Shown here: positions 48,355 through 57,954 of the stretch, in pieces
How the letters are laid out: every line of letters starts with the position of its first letter
Numbering within the stretch: position 1 is the stretch's first letter
Source of the DNA: Pythium myriotylum
Lineage: Eukaryota > Oomycota > Peronosporomycetes > Pythiales > Pythiaceae
NCBI GenBank assembly: GCA_023091665.1
Contig: JALJCQ010000027.1
Coordinates: 558,001 to 622,000, forward strand
Length of the DNA stretch: 64,000 bases
Direction of reading: 5' to 3'
The notes under the pieces: generated by a model
What the model was told of the DNA's origin: nothing
What the model saw: the letters and a program-made list of their open reading frames with translations, nothing else
The model's database searches: none
Made by a program: the position numbers and the translations under genes

Positions 48355-49359
48355 CGATACACGTCCAAATGCCGTTGATTTCGAGGATGTTTGTAAAACT
48401 ACTACAATTCGGGTTGGGATTAAAGGAAGAAGCTACGCCAGAAGCAGGGAAAGTCGAGTTGCTCTCTATCTAATATTTTTTTTTTTTTGTATTACCGAAG
48501 AAGTTAGACACCTGGGTGGTCAGGCCAGACCTGCCGAGCGTCAGCTCCCTGGAGATCTACTCTGGTCTACTACGCCTAATAAGCTGAATAAGACATTTGT
48601 CGCTCAGGCCTCGGCGCTTCAATCTCAGCTCTTGATCTAGGCTTACCGAGCCGCGCCTCCGTGGTCTGCATGAACTTGTAGTAGACCTAGTACTCGGAGA
48701 GCTTCGTCTTATGGAGGAGGAGGGCGCTGTTTCTGACGACTTCAGCGTCCCATCCATGGTTGAGAGCTGCCTTCAGCCTTGCGATTATGCTGAGGGATTC
48801 CGTTTGACTGCTCGTTCCTCGTAAGACATGCAGGAACTCGACACCACTTCTGGGCTTATTTGTATCTTTGTCTGTGCTTATCAGCGACCACCTCCGCATT
48901 GCCTGGTCCTGACTTATCGCGCGATCCTCAATCGAAGAGGAAGGTGTACCTATCTGTGGTCGATACTACCGAGGGCTTCGGTTGGGTCTTGTGACGACGA
49001 ATTAGTCACCTTAAAGTTCGATCTGCCTGGGTCTCTTCCGTAAGGCCAGTGTTTTAGTTGCTGGAGAAATCATTCGCATGTCGATAGGTGCTCGGAGGGA
49101 CCCTGCAGAATCTGGAGGGTTCCTCCGAGCACCGCTTGATATACGGAGTCGACAGGGATCCGCTCCAGTCAGGCGAGAATTCAGAGCTGAGCACCGTCTT
49201 CAATGATGTGTCGCCAGTGCCAGATGGTGGATAGTGAGTATTTAGGGTATATTCTCGGTAGCCCAGCGTTGTGGTTTCGAATCGTCCACCCCACGGCCGC
49301 ACTAATGGTCCCATAACTCGAGCCCCAAGAGATGCTATGTACGCACTGTTTTTGCTTGG
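48355..49359. other. 1-kb stretch with possible retroelement debris and a hairpin
   Basis: A run of 13 T ends at about 48488. A minus-strand frame near 48690-48900 looks like a fragment of a gag-like protein, but I cannot confirm it. An 18-bp inverted repeat with one mismatch lies at 49087-49104 and 49116-49133 (GGTGCTCGGAGG stem, 11-nt loop). Confidence 0.4.
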
Positions 49360-49364
49360 AAACG

Positions 49365-49590
49365 TGTGGTATCTCCCAGCAAAGCCAAGTGTTCTGCAAG
49401 AGTCTGATTGTATTCTGATTGACGGCTAGGAGCTCTCGGGCCAGGGTCGGCCGCCGCCGCCATGGCCCAGGCAGCTTCTCGAATTCTAGAACAAGGCTTC
49501 TCGAAGCCTCCCAGCGTCCACGATCATCAAGTCCATATGCAGTGAGACAGAGACGGTGAAATCCGTACCCATGGGCAGGGACGGTCCACA
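49365..49590 (-). repeat. 3' LTR (226 bp)
   Basis: Begins TGTGG and ends CCACA on the plus strand. Same length as 54338-54563, with one difference seen (A/G in GAACRAGGC). A purine-rich GGGGAGGCAG just inside (49591-49601, minus strand) is the likely polypurine tract. Confidence 0.92.
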
Positions 49591-49698
49591 CTGCCTCCCC
49601 AGACTCTGTCTCACATCTTCAACATGCAGGATATGCAGGTGCTGGCCCTAGCTGGCGTGTCCGTGTCGGCGTGTCCTTCTGGGCGTGTTGCGAGGGAG

Positions 49699-50286
49699 CT
49701 ACGTCTGCGGCACAAGTGGCTGGAGCTCGGTCGCTTGATGCTGCTCGATGTACTCGTCGATGAGCACTGGGATGTCTCGCTGAACGTCCTTGAGCGGCTC
49801 CCAGGAGTCCTCGATCTCCTGCAGACCGCGCCAGGAGATGAGGACCTCCCACTGCTTCGTCACCTCATTGTAACGGTGGCCCTTGACGCTCTCGACCCCC
49901 ATCACGATGCCTTGTTTGCCCACGTGTTCAAGGATCTCCTCGTTGACCTCGAGACTAGCGTCATCGTAGAACTTGAGTCTGGAGCCGTGGACCTCGAACT
50001 GGTCCTTGGTGATGAGATGCTCGATCTTGAACGAGTACTCGAGGGCGTCCACGACACGGTACGGGCCAACCCAACGGACCATCAACTTGTTCCCTCGCAG
50101 TCTCTCGTCCACACGAGACCATAGCACGAAGTCTCCTACGGAGAAGTTCTCGGCGGTGCCCTTCTTGACCATGCGCTGGTACATGCGCGTCTTCTCCTTG
50201 CGATCCGCCACCTCCTCGTGCATCTCCTGCAGGCTCGTGCGCAGCCTCTCGAGTTCGGCCTCGACCACCTCGAGGTCGATCGTCAT
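49699..50286 (-). CDS. retrotransposon integrase C-terminus and chromodomain
   Basis: 195 residues. The first half has the coiled segment and VGDFVLWSRVDERLRGNK / VRWVGPYRVVDAL typical of the integrase GPY/F module. The second half, WEVLISWRGLQEIEDSWEPL, is a chromodomain, expected to guide integration to marked chromatin. Its ATG overlaps the TGA of the main frame (TGATG), so translation by termination-reinitiation is likely. Confidence 0.85.
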   Translation of the reverse strand: MTIDLEVVEAELERLRTSLQEMHEEVADRKEKTRMYQRMVKKGTAENFSVGDFVLWSRVDERLRGNKLMVRWVGPYRVVDALEYSFKIEHLITKDQFEVHGSRLKFYDDASLEVNEEILEHVGKQGIVMGVESVKGHRYNEVTKQWEVLISWRGLQEIEDSWEPLKDVQRDIPVLIDEYIEQHQATELQPLVPQT

Positions 50287-53200
50287 CAGTTTGTCCTTGC
50301 CTCGTTGGTCTCTAACAACACCGTGTCGAGTTGGGTCGTGATGCGTAGGCCGGTAAACAACTCCATCGGTGCCTTACCACCCAGAGACTTGACCGGTGTC
50401 TGGTTCAGGTTCGCTTGAACCAGTGGTAAGAGGTGCTCCCAACTCTTTGTGTCGAGCTGATTCTCGAGGAGTAGGACCCGCATGACCTGAAGAATGTCAC
50501 GGTTCAGACGTTCCACCGTCCCGTTCACCCATGGCGTATAGACTGGAACAAACGTGTGGAGTGCGTGCATGCGCTCGCGGAGCGACTCGAGCAATGCATT
50601 CTTGAAGTGTGAGCCATTGTCTGAATACCACGTTGCTGGAAACCCGAACCGCTTGGCCCAATCCAGAATGGCCGCGGCGGTCACGGTACTGGTCGGCGAG
50701 TCACAGGCGACGAGCTCGCAGAAATGAGTAAGCTCATCCTTGAGCACAGGAAGGTAGCGTGTCGTCCCGTAGGAGTCACCCATGAAGAGGAAATCGAAGT
50801 GCAGAGCTTCGTTGCGCGCTGGCGGTTGTCGTGGCTCTGACCAAGGGCGCTGGATCAGGAGCCCGCCCTTCACGTGCTTACACAGCAAGCACTCCGACAC
50901 GAACTGCTGTACTACCTCCCGGAGCCTCTTGATCAAGTACTTGCCTTCAAGCTGCATCACCATCACGTCGGCCCCACGATGGGCATTCACACCACAATGC
51001 GAGACGATCAAAATGCGGTTCACCAGTTCTCGTGCCTGCGTGGGTATCCACACCTTCCCCTCCACCATGAGAAGACCGTCCTCGGAGCGTGTGGTATCCG
51101 GCGGCGCACCACGAGCGAAGCGTTGCTGAGCTGCCCGGACGTGGTCGACGCTGGGCCAAACGAAAGCGGTGTCCTGGAGTGGACGCAAGCGGGAAACCGC
51201 GCTGGATGCCCGGGTACGAACTGCCTTCACTGCGACGGGCGTGGCTGGAGCTGACACCAGCCAACGCGAAACCAAGTCCGCCCACACGTTGTCAACCCCT
51301 TTGACGTGCTCGATCACGTATCGGTAGTCGCAGAGAATGAGCGCCCAACGCTGGAGCTTTCCACGCACGTGCTTACGGATCTCGGCCGACGGACTGAAGA
51401 TCTGGATCAAGTTCGCGTGATCACAAAACAACTTGAAGCCATTGGCACGGTGAAGTAAATATTCGAGGTCCTTGGCGGCCTTGACGATAGGGTATGCTTC
51501 TTTCTCTGCAATGGACCAGTGAAGTTGCGGTCCCTTGAACATGCCGCCCTTGCAGGTGATCAGCTCATGGCTCTGCTCTGTCAGCCGCTTGGCCGCATCC
51601 CACTCACCAACTTGGGTCACGACCAACGACCAGCCTCGGTCCGACGCGTCTGTGCAGAGGCACACCGTCGCACTGTCCTCAGGGAACACCAATTTCACCG
51701 AGTGTGCTAGGGCATCGATGAACTGCTGGTACACCGCTGCTTCCTCACTTGACCATGAGATTGTCAGCCCCTCGGCGTAGCGCTGCTTGCGACAGCGGCC
51801 GGCGAAGACCGCTTCCAACTTTTCTTGGAGAGGTGCAGCACGCTGGGCGTAGTCCACAATTGATTCACGTAACCAATTGGCAGCACAGAGTAGCTTCTGT
51901 AGGTCAGCAGCCGTGGCCGGCAACGGCAGAGCACGTAACGCGTCCACGCGAGCTGGATCGTGTCGCACGCCCTCCCCGTCGATCACTCGACCACACCACG
52001 TAATCTCACGAGCAAACAGGCAGCTCTTCTTGGCGTTCAGCTTGAGCCCGTACTCGGCTAGGCGGTGAAAGAATCGGCGCAGCACATCGAGGAACTCGTC
52101 GACGGTCTTGGCGAAGACCACTATATCATCCACCCAAATGAGCACGTTCTCGTACAGTATGTCCCGAAACACCTCCTGCATTTGGTTCTGGAAATGGATG
52201 GGGGAGTCCGTCGCGCCTTGGGGTACACGTAGCGGTGTGTAGACGGTATCGTTCGTGATGAAGCTGAACATCTCGCGGCAGTCTTCATGGAGCAACAACT
52301 GCCAAAATCCTTTGAACAGATCAAACGTGGCGAAGTAGCAAGCACCTTTCACCTTCATGATCACGACCAGCAAGTTTGGCATTGATCCTGCAATTGGAAC
52401 GGTCTGGGCGTTCGCTGGACGGTAGTCTGGCGCGATGCGGAAGCTGTCCTCCGTGCCTTTCTTCTTGACTGGAATAGCCGCGCAGGCCCAGCGGCTCTGG
52501 TTGTTTCGGTACACGAAGCCGAACTCCTCCAACTGCTTGCCGTACTCGTTCAAGAACTTGGTCTTGATCGCGGAGTATGGGCGGGGCTTTGAGCGGTGTG
52601 GCTTGTGGCCATCGATCAGCACCACCCGCAGCGGCTCGAGCTTCGCCGGTGGATCGGCGCCAAGCTTGGTGCGCCACAGGTCGAGCTCCTTGAGGGCAGC
52701 CGTAGCCAACTCCTGTAGTTCAGCGTGACGCTCTGGTGGGAAACCCTTTGCAACAGCGTCCTCCAGCATGGAACGCACGCACTCGGCCACGTCATCACCA
52801 TCCGGGGAACCGACAATGTCCTCGTCGGCGATATCATCCTCGTCTTCGTCGGGCCCGTTCTTGGCTGCGAGCTGCTCGAGTTGTTGGTCCACGTCGATGC
52901 CGAGGTCCTTGAGGGTTTCGTCACCCAAGAGGAACTCATCGCTCTCTGCATCAAACACCACGCACGCTAACTGCCTCAGGTTCACAGGGCCAGCGGCCGT
53001 TCGAAGTTGCACGTCGAGGTCACACTTCTCGTCACAGAGCACCATCCGTCCATCCGCGACCTCGGCTTCAATCGGGGTGGCCAAAGTCTCGACACGCACA
53101 GAGCAACCCAGTTCACACAACTCGTTCACAATGTGACGCGGAACCATGTTGTAGTCGGACCCGGTGTCCGCACGGAAAGGAATCTCAAGCACACCGTGGA

Positions 53201-54224
53201 TCGTTGCTGCGCGTTCACCGTTCTTGACGAGAGACTTGAACTTCTTTGCACGGATCCGCTTGCTCTTCATGTCATTCATCCGCTTGAGTGCCTCTTCCTT
53301 CTCGGCCTCGCTGGCCTTGGTGCAGTCTTTCAGCCAATGCGGGCCACCACAGACCAGACAGCTGTCACGTGGTGGCTTCCGCTCTGTTGCTTGCGGTGCC
53401 TTGCCACCAATGCTGCCCTGCTCCTTCGTGTCACTGGTCGTGCGTTGTTTCCCGTCTCGTGGCTTTGACGGGGCCACAGACTTCTTGGCGTTCTTCTGTT
53501 GGCCTGCATCACCATCGCTGTTCTTGCCTTTACCCTTCAGCTCTTGGGCCAGCGCATGGTAATGCTGTTGTTCACGAGCACGCTCCACGAGCGTCTCGTA
53601 CAGCACGAGATCGTTCTTCATCACGGCTGGCTTGGCGAGCGCCAACCGCTTGATCTCTACCTTCAGCATCTCCGGAGCGACGTTGGCAAGCAGGTACTCA
53701 CAACGCTTCTTCATGCGATCTTTGTAGTCCGCGTCCTCTTCGCGTCCACTGCCCAAAATGTCGTTCAGCCCATGCTCCTCGACAATACGATCAAACTGCA
53801 CAAAGTAGTTGAGGATGCGCGCGTCTGTGTCCTCCTCCTTCAGGTCCATGTGCAAGTTGGCAGCAAACAGCTTCTCGAGGTCCGGGATATGGCCGTTCTT
53901 CAGTGTCGAGCAACGACGCGTAATCGCCAAACCGAGGTCTGAATCAGTGACATCCCCAACGTTCTTCTTCAGAACATACCGTGCGAGGTGTTCGAGGATC
54001 CGCGGGTCGATTGAGCTCCTGATCGAGATGATCACACTGTCGTAGTCCTCGCCGGTCGACGCGCACCGGGTCCTGATCTTCTCTTCGTATTGGCGACGCT
54101 CTCGGACCCACGCAATCAGCGACGTCTGGTCCCACGAAGCGAGACGCGGCGCCTGGACGAACTCGAAGACGGGCTGCGGAACGGTCATCTCCACATCGCC
54201 GTCATGGTCACGGAGCGACGTCAT
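50286..54224 (-). CDS. Gag-Pol polyprotein (gag, protease, reverse transcriptase, RNase H, integrase)
   Basis: 1312 residues in one frame. Gag ends with a zinc knuckle near 288 (CLVCGGPHWLKDC, spacing Cx2Cx3Hx4C). Protease ADTGS lies near 351. Reverse transcriptase has LIWVDDIVVFA near 696. RNase H has CTDASDRGW near 856. The integrase has an HHCC zinc region near 1075-1115 and the DDE core, with DNGSHFKN near 1202 and VERLNRD. All key residues are present and the frame is uninterrupted, so the element may be active. It belongs to the oomycete host genome. The frame stops before the GPY/chromodomain part, which is separate. Confidence 0.93.
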   Translation of the reverse strand: MTSLRDHDGDVEMTVPQPVFEFVQAPRLASWDQTSLIAWVRERRQYEEKIRTRCASTGEDYDSVIISIRSSIDPRILEHLARYVLKKNVGDVTDSDLGLAITRRCSTLKNGHIPDLEKLFAANLHMDLKEEDTDARILNYFVQFDRIVEEHGLNDILGSGREEDADYKDRMKKRCEYLLANVAPEMLKVEIKRLALAKPAVMKNDLVLYETLVERAREQQHYHALAQELKGKGKNSDGDAGQQKNAKKSVAPSKPRDGKQRTTSDTKEQGSIGGKAPQATERKPPRDSCLVCGGPHWLKDCTKASEAEKEEALKRMNDMKSKRIRAKKFKSLVKNGERAATIHGVLEIPFRADTGSDYNMVPRHIVNELCELGCSVRVETLATPIEAEVADGRMVLCDEKCDLDVQLRTAAGPVNLRQLACVVFDAESDEFLLGDETLKDLGIDVDQQLEQLAAKNGPDEDEDDIADEDIVGSPDGDDVAECVRSMLEDAVAKGFPPERHAELQELATAALKELDLWRTKLGADPPAKLEPLRVVLIDGHKPHRSKPRPYSAIKTKFLNEYGKQLEEFGFVYRNNQSRWACAAIPVKKKGTEDSFRIAPDYRPANAQTVPIAGSMPNLLVVIMKVKGACYFATFDLFKGFWQLLLHEDCREMFSFITNDTVYTPLRVPQGATDSPIHFQNQMQEVFRDILYENVLIWVDDIVVFAKTVDEFLDVLRRFFHRLAEYGLKLNAKKSCLFAREITWCGRVIDGEGVRHDPARVDALRALPLPATAADLQKLLCAANWLRESIVDYAQRAAPLQEKLEAVFAGRCRKQRYAEGLTISWSSEEAAVYQQFIDALAHSVKLVFPEDSATVCLCTDASDRGWSLVVTQVGEWDAAKRLTEQSHELITCKGGMFKGPQLHWSIAEKEAYPIVKAAKDLEYLLHRANGFKLFCDHANLIQIFSPSAEIRKHVRGKLQRWALILCDYRYVIEHVKGVDNVWADLVSRWLVSAPATPVAVKAVRTRASSAVSRLRPLQDTAFVWPSVDHVRAAQQRFARGAPPDTTRSEDGLLMVEGKVWIPTQARELVNRILIVSHCGVNAHRGADVMVMQLEGKYLIKRLREVVQQFVSECLLCKHVKGGLLIQRPWSEPRQPPARNEALHFDFLFMGDSYGTTRYLPVLKDELTHFCELVACDSPTSTVTAAAILDWAKRFGFPATWYSDNGSHFKNALLESLRERMHALHTFVPVYTPWVNGTVERLNRDILQVMRVLLLENQLDTKSWEHLLPLVQANLNQTPVKSLGGKAPMELFTGLRITTQLDTVLLETNEARTN

Positions 54225-54337
54225 CTTGGTCTGGTTCTAGCGGCGCGTAGCCGCCGCGGTCGACTCGTTCCTGCGGTCGACCTCCTTCTTGCCGCGGCGT
54301 ATACACTTGGTCTGGTACGTATCCAGAAAGTGCACTT

Positions 54338-54563
54338 TGTGGTATCTCCCAGCAAAGCCAAGTGTTCTGCAAGAGTCTGATTGTATTCTGATTGACGGCT
54401 AGGAGCTCTCGGGCCAGGGTCGGCCGCCGCCGCCATGGCCCAGGCAGCTTCTCGAATTCTAGAACGAGGCTTCTCGAAGCCTCCCAGCGTCCACGATCAT
54501 CAAGTCCATATGCAGTGAGACAGAGACGGTGAAATCCGTACCCATGGGCAGGGACGGTCCACA
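54338..54563 (-). repeat. 5' LTR (226 bp)
   Basis: Direct repeat of 49365-49590. The coding frame starts 113 nt inside it on the minus strand. Confidence 0.92.
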
Positions 54564-54568
54564 AAACG

Positions 54569-55345
54569 GCACGATTGACGGCGTTATTATCATTCAACTC
54601 GTGCTTTCTCGCCATGAAATGAACAAATGACCAAATTTACATCGGTGAAAGAAGCCCGGGCGTCACAGCATATCTAGGCAGAACGCAGCCCAGCAAATTG
54701 AAGAGCCTTGAGTCGAAAACGGTACCTTCCACGCGATTGTTTTACACTAGGATTATGTGCAAGGCAACGCCATCCATCCTCATGCGGACCCAACGCCTTG
54801 GAAATGTTCGAGTCCGTTTGGTCAGGCGCATCTGTCGACTAAACACATTCTCAATGCGTTACTCCACCTTTGCGGCGCATCTACGCCACCCAATAGCCGG
54901 AGATACGACAATGACCCAAATTCTGTGGAGTGAGACCCCAACCACATCAGGGCAGGGGTCGGGTGATTCATCTCTTCAAACAAAAAAAAATGCGCAAAAT
55001 CCTGTCCAACATATCAATCGAGATCCCCGGGATACTCTTGAGTTTACTCACATGAGATTGCTCCGGGTTTCTCAAAGAGAATTTTTGTTGAGGTTCACAG
55101 GTAAGTAGAGAACGCAAGGCTAATTACTGAGTCGAGCCACTTTCAAATTGAACGTGGCAGCCTGGCAGGTAGGTGGTTGAAAGTCTCCCAACTGTATACC
55201 ACTCGTGGCCGGATCCCAACCAAGTCGCTGAGTCTCATCCAGATGGCAGACAAATCGTCTTCTTTCGCAGAGACGGCCATTCCGTCCAGCGCCAGAATGT
55301 TGGTGAGGACACGGCCAGGATGGATGGAAGCCACAACCAGGCATT
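54569..55345. other. intergenic, no gene seen
   Basis: Spacer between the retrotransposon and the first oligopeptidase. The 55228-55311 part is shared with 47367-47450. Confidence 0.4.
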
Positions 55346-55362
55346 CTCACTCTCATTTTTGA
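55346..55362 (+). promoter_or_regulatory. initiator of OPB-1
   Basis: TCTCACTCTCATTTTTGACA resembles the oomycete initiator, about 63 bp before the ATG. A diverged version precedes OPB-2 near 57892. Confidence 0.5.
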
Positions 55363-55410
55363 CACAGTTCTCCACCGAGACCAACCCTATCAAGTAAGTA
55401 TCAAGACGAA

Positions 55411-57615
55411 ATGGCGCAGCCAACCACTCCGACGACCACACACAAGCCAGAAGAACACGCCGCCCGACCCCCAATGCCAGAAAAACGACCACACATGGTG
55501 CCCTTCGGTGCCGTCCCAGGACAAAACCGAGGATCCAACCCCATGTCACCCATCCTGTACATCGAAGATCCCTACTTCTACCTCCGCGACGACTCGCGCA
55601 AGAACGAACAAGTGCTGGCCCACTTGCGAGCGGAGAACGAGTACACCAAGGCCAAGACGGCCCACCTCGCGAGCGTCCAGGAGACGCTGTACAACGAGCT
55701 GCTGTCGCACGTGCAGGAGACGGATGAAGAGGTTCCGTATCCTCACGGCCCGTATTTGTACTATACGCGCACGCAGGCGGGGAGTAGTTACAAGTTCCAT
55801 TGTCGCAAGTTGAAGACGAGCGAATGCGGAGGACCTGCGTCGGACGCGGAGGAGGAGTTGCTTCTGGACGAGAACGAGGTGGCGAGGGGCCATGACCACT
55901 GTGTTGTGTCGGGTGTGACGCCGAGTCCAGACCATCGCTACCTTGCCTACATGGTCGACTACACTGGGACGGAAACCTACACTGGAGTCGTGAAGGATCT
56001 TGCAATGGGGGAACTATTGCCTGATCGACTCGAGAAGATCTCGGCCGTGAAATGGGGGCGGGATTCTTCCGAGCTTTTTTATGGGACTCTAGATTCCATC
56101 CAGCGCCCGTACAAGGTCTGGCGACACAAGATTGCGTCGAAAGACCTTGACGAATGCTTGTACACGGATGAGGATGAGACGTTCGATGTTGAATTCGACA
56201 AAACTCGCAGCGGCAGGTTCATGCTCCTGTCGTCCTGGAGCAGCGAGACGACGGAGATCTGGATCCTCGATCTTGAGAACCCGTCCACGGCACTCACGCT
56301 GGTGGCAAAGCGCGAGAAGGGCGTGAAATACTCGCTCGATCACCAAGGTGACTACTTGTACATAGTCACAAACAAGAACAATGCCAAAAACTCGAAGATC
56401 ATGCGCACGCATGTGGACGCGGTCGGTCCAGAGAACTGGTGTGACGTCTTCGCTTACGGTGAGAAGGTCAAAATTGAGAGCGTCGAGTGCTTCAAAGAGT
56501 TTTTTGCGATCAGGGGCCGACAAGACGGACTCTCGCAGGTCTGGGTCGTCCAGGAGAAGAAGGATCGAGGGATCGTCAAGCACCGAGTGACCTTCGACGA
56601 GCCGAGTTACTCGGTCTGGAACTCCGTCAACCGCGACTACGAGACACACAAGTACCGTTTCTTGTACTCGTCCAAAACCACGCCACGTCGAACCTACGAC
56701 TTCGATGTCGACTCTAGCTCACCCATGCTTCTCAAGGAGGCGTCGTGTCCAAACTATGACCGTACTCTGTACCAAACCGAGCGCTTGGAAGCGACGGCAT
56801 CCGACGGTACCAAGGTCCCAATCTCGCTCGTCTATAGGAAGGACTTGCGCTCAAATGATCCTCAGCCTCTGCATATGTGGGGCTACGGCTCTTACGAAGC
56901 TAGCATCGATCCACGGTTTGATCCCAACATTCTCCCTCTACTTGACCGCGGTGTGATCTTCGCTGTCGCCCACGTGCGAGGCGGGGGCGAGATGGGACGC
57001 ACCTGGTACGAGAGCGCCAAGTACAAAACCAAAATCAACACCTTCACAGACTTCATCGCCTGCGCAGAACACCTCGTCGCCTCACGCATCACGACCTCCT
57101 CCATGATGACATGCGAAGGACAGAGTGCGGGTGGACTACTCGTTGGCGCCGTGCTCAACATGCGCCCGGACCTGTTCACCGCAGCTTTCGCGGGTGTGCC
57201 GTTCGTGGATGTGATGAACACGATGAGCGATGCGACCATCCCACTGACGACGGGCGAGTGGGAGGAGTGGGGCAACCCGAACGAGGCCGAGTTCTTCATG
57301 TACATGTTGAGTTACTCGCCGTACAACAACGTCAGAGCGCAGAAGTACCCGAATATTCTGGTGACCAGTGGGCTGAATGATCCTCGCGTCGCGTACTGGG
57401 AGCCGACCAAGTGGGTCGCTCGGTTGCGAGAACTGAAAACCGATGACAATGACGTACTGTTGAAGATGGACTTGGAACGAGGCCACTTCAGCGCCAGCGA
57501 TCGCTACCGCTACTTGCGAGAGAAGGCCTTCCACTTGGCGTTCATTCTAGACAATCTGAAGAGTCTTGGCGATTTGGACCGGAAAGAAGTCTCGACAAGT
57601 AAGGGACAGCAGTAG
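55411..57615 (+). CDS. oligopeptidase B-like serine peptidase (S9A), OPB-1
   Basis: 734 residues. An N-terminal beta-propeller (about 30-450) is followed by an alpha/beta-hydrolase domain. AHVRGGGEMGRTWYE, then the nucleophile Ser572 in GQSAGG, Asp657 in LNDPRVAYWEP and His692 in GHFSASDRY form the catalytic triad. The family cleaves short peptides after Arg or Lys in the cytosol; no signal peptide is seen. GQSAGG has Gln where many members have Arg. It is tandem with OPB-2, 340 bp downstream. The two are identical in blocks at the N-terminus and around the active site but diverged in the propeller. Confidence 0.9.
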   Translation: MAQPTTPTTTHKPEEHAARPPMPEKRPHMVPFGAVPGQNRGSNPMSPILYIEDPYFYLRDDSRKNEQVLAHLRAENEYTKAKTAHLASVQETLYNELLSHVQETDEEVPYPHGPYLYYTRTQAGSSYKFHCRKLKTSECGGPASDAEEELLLDENEVARGHDHCVVSGVTPSPDHRYLAYMVDYTGTETYTGVVKDLAMGELLPDRLEKISAVKWGRDSSELFYGTLDSIQRPYKVWRHKIASKDLDECLYTDEDETFDVEFDKTRSGRFMLLSSWSSETTEIWILDLENPSTALTLVAKREKGVKYSLDHQGDYLYIVTNKNNAKNSKIMRTHVDAVGPENWCDVFAYGEKVKIESVECFKEFFAIRGRQDGLSQVWVVQEKKDRGIVKHRVTFDEPSYSVWNSVNRDYETHKYRFLYSSKTTPRRTYDFDVDSSSPMLLKEASCPNYDRTLYQTERLEATASDGTKVPISLVYRKDLRSNDPQPLHMWGYGSYEASIDPRFDPNILPLLDRGVIFAVAHVRGGGEMGRTWYESAKYKTKINTFTDFIACAEHLVASRITTSSMMTCEGQSAGGLLVGAVLNMRPDLFTAAFAGVPFVDVMNTMSDATIPLTTGEWEEWGNPNEAEFFMYMLSYSPYNNVRAQKYPNILVTSGLNDPRVAYWEPTKWVARLRELKTDDNDVLLKMDLERGHFSASDRYRYLREKAFHLAFILDNLKSLGDLDRKEVSTSKGQQ

Positions 57616-57954
57616 AGGTCTTAGGGTGCAAGAATGCCAGAACGAGACGTGGCTTAACCAAATGATCCGCCGCGGCGTTGCGGGCGTTTTGGGGAGATGC
57701 TTCCACTGCGAACGCTCCCAGCGGGTGCGAGCTGGCGAATCCGAGAGTAACTCAGCGCATGCAAATCAAGCCAGCTGGCCTTCTGTTACTGTAATACAGC
57801 CCTGATCTATCGTGGTTGAGTCTGTTGAAGCAGTTGGTGTAAACACGATCACTTGCACATCTCCTGAGTCTCAAACGTCAATCCCTTCTTGCACTCTCGC
57901 TTTTGACACGACCCTTCAACAACAGCAACCCTATCAAGTAAGTATCAAGACGAA
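57616..57954. promoter_or_regulatory. intergenic, promoter of OPB-2
   Basis: No gene. Identity with the OPB-1 upstream region starts abruptly at 57926, 29 bp before the ATG. Upstream of that only an initiator-like GCACTCTCGCTTTTGACAC (about 57892) is similar. Confidence 0.45.

Larger units (their letters stand above)
49360..54568 (-). mobile_element. complete Ty3/Gypsy chromovirus LTR retrotransposon
   Basis: The element runs on the minus strand between two 226-bp LTRs and is flanked by the 5-bp duplication AAACG (49360-49364, 54564-54568). It has gag-pol in one frame and a second frame with the integrase end and chromodomain. The LTRs differ at only one position that I found, so insertion is recent. 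A purine-rich tract abuts the 3' LTR. I could not identify the primer-binding site. Confidence 0.92.

Noticed and set aside
49181..49591. Minus-strand frame over the LTR as a host gene
   Set aside because: The same frame recurs in the other LTR (54208-54615); it is LTR sequence.
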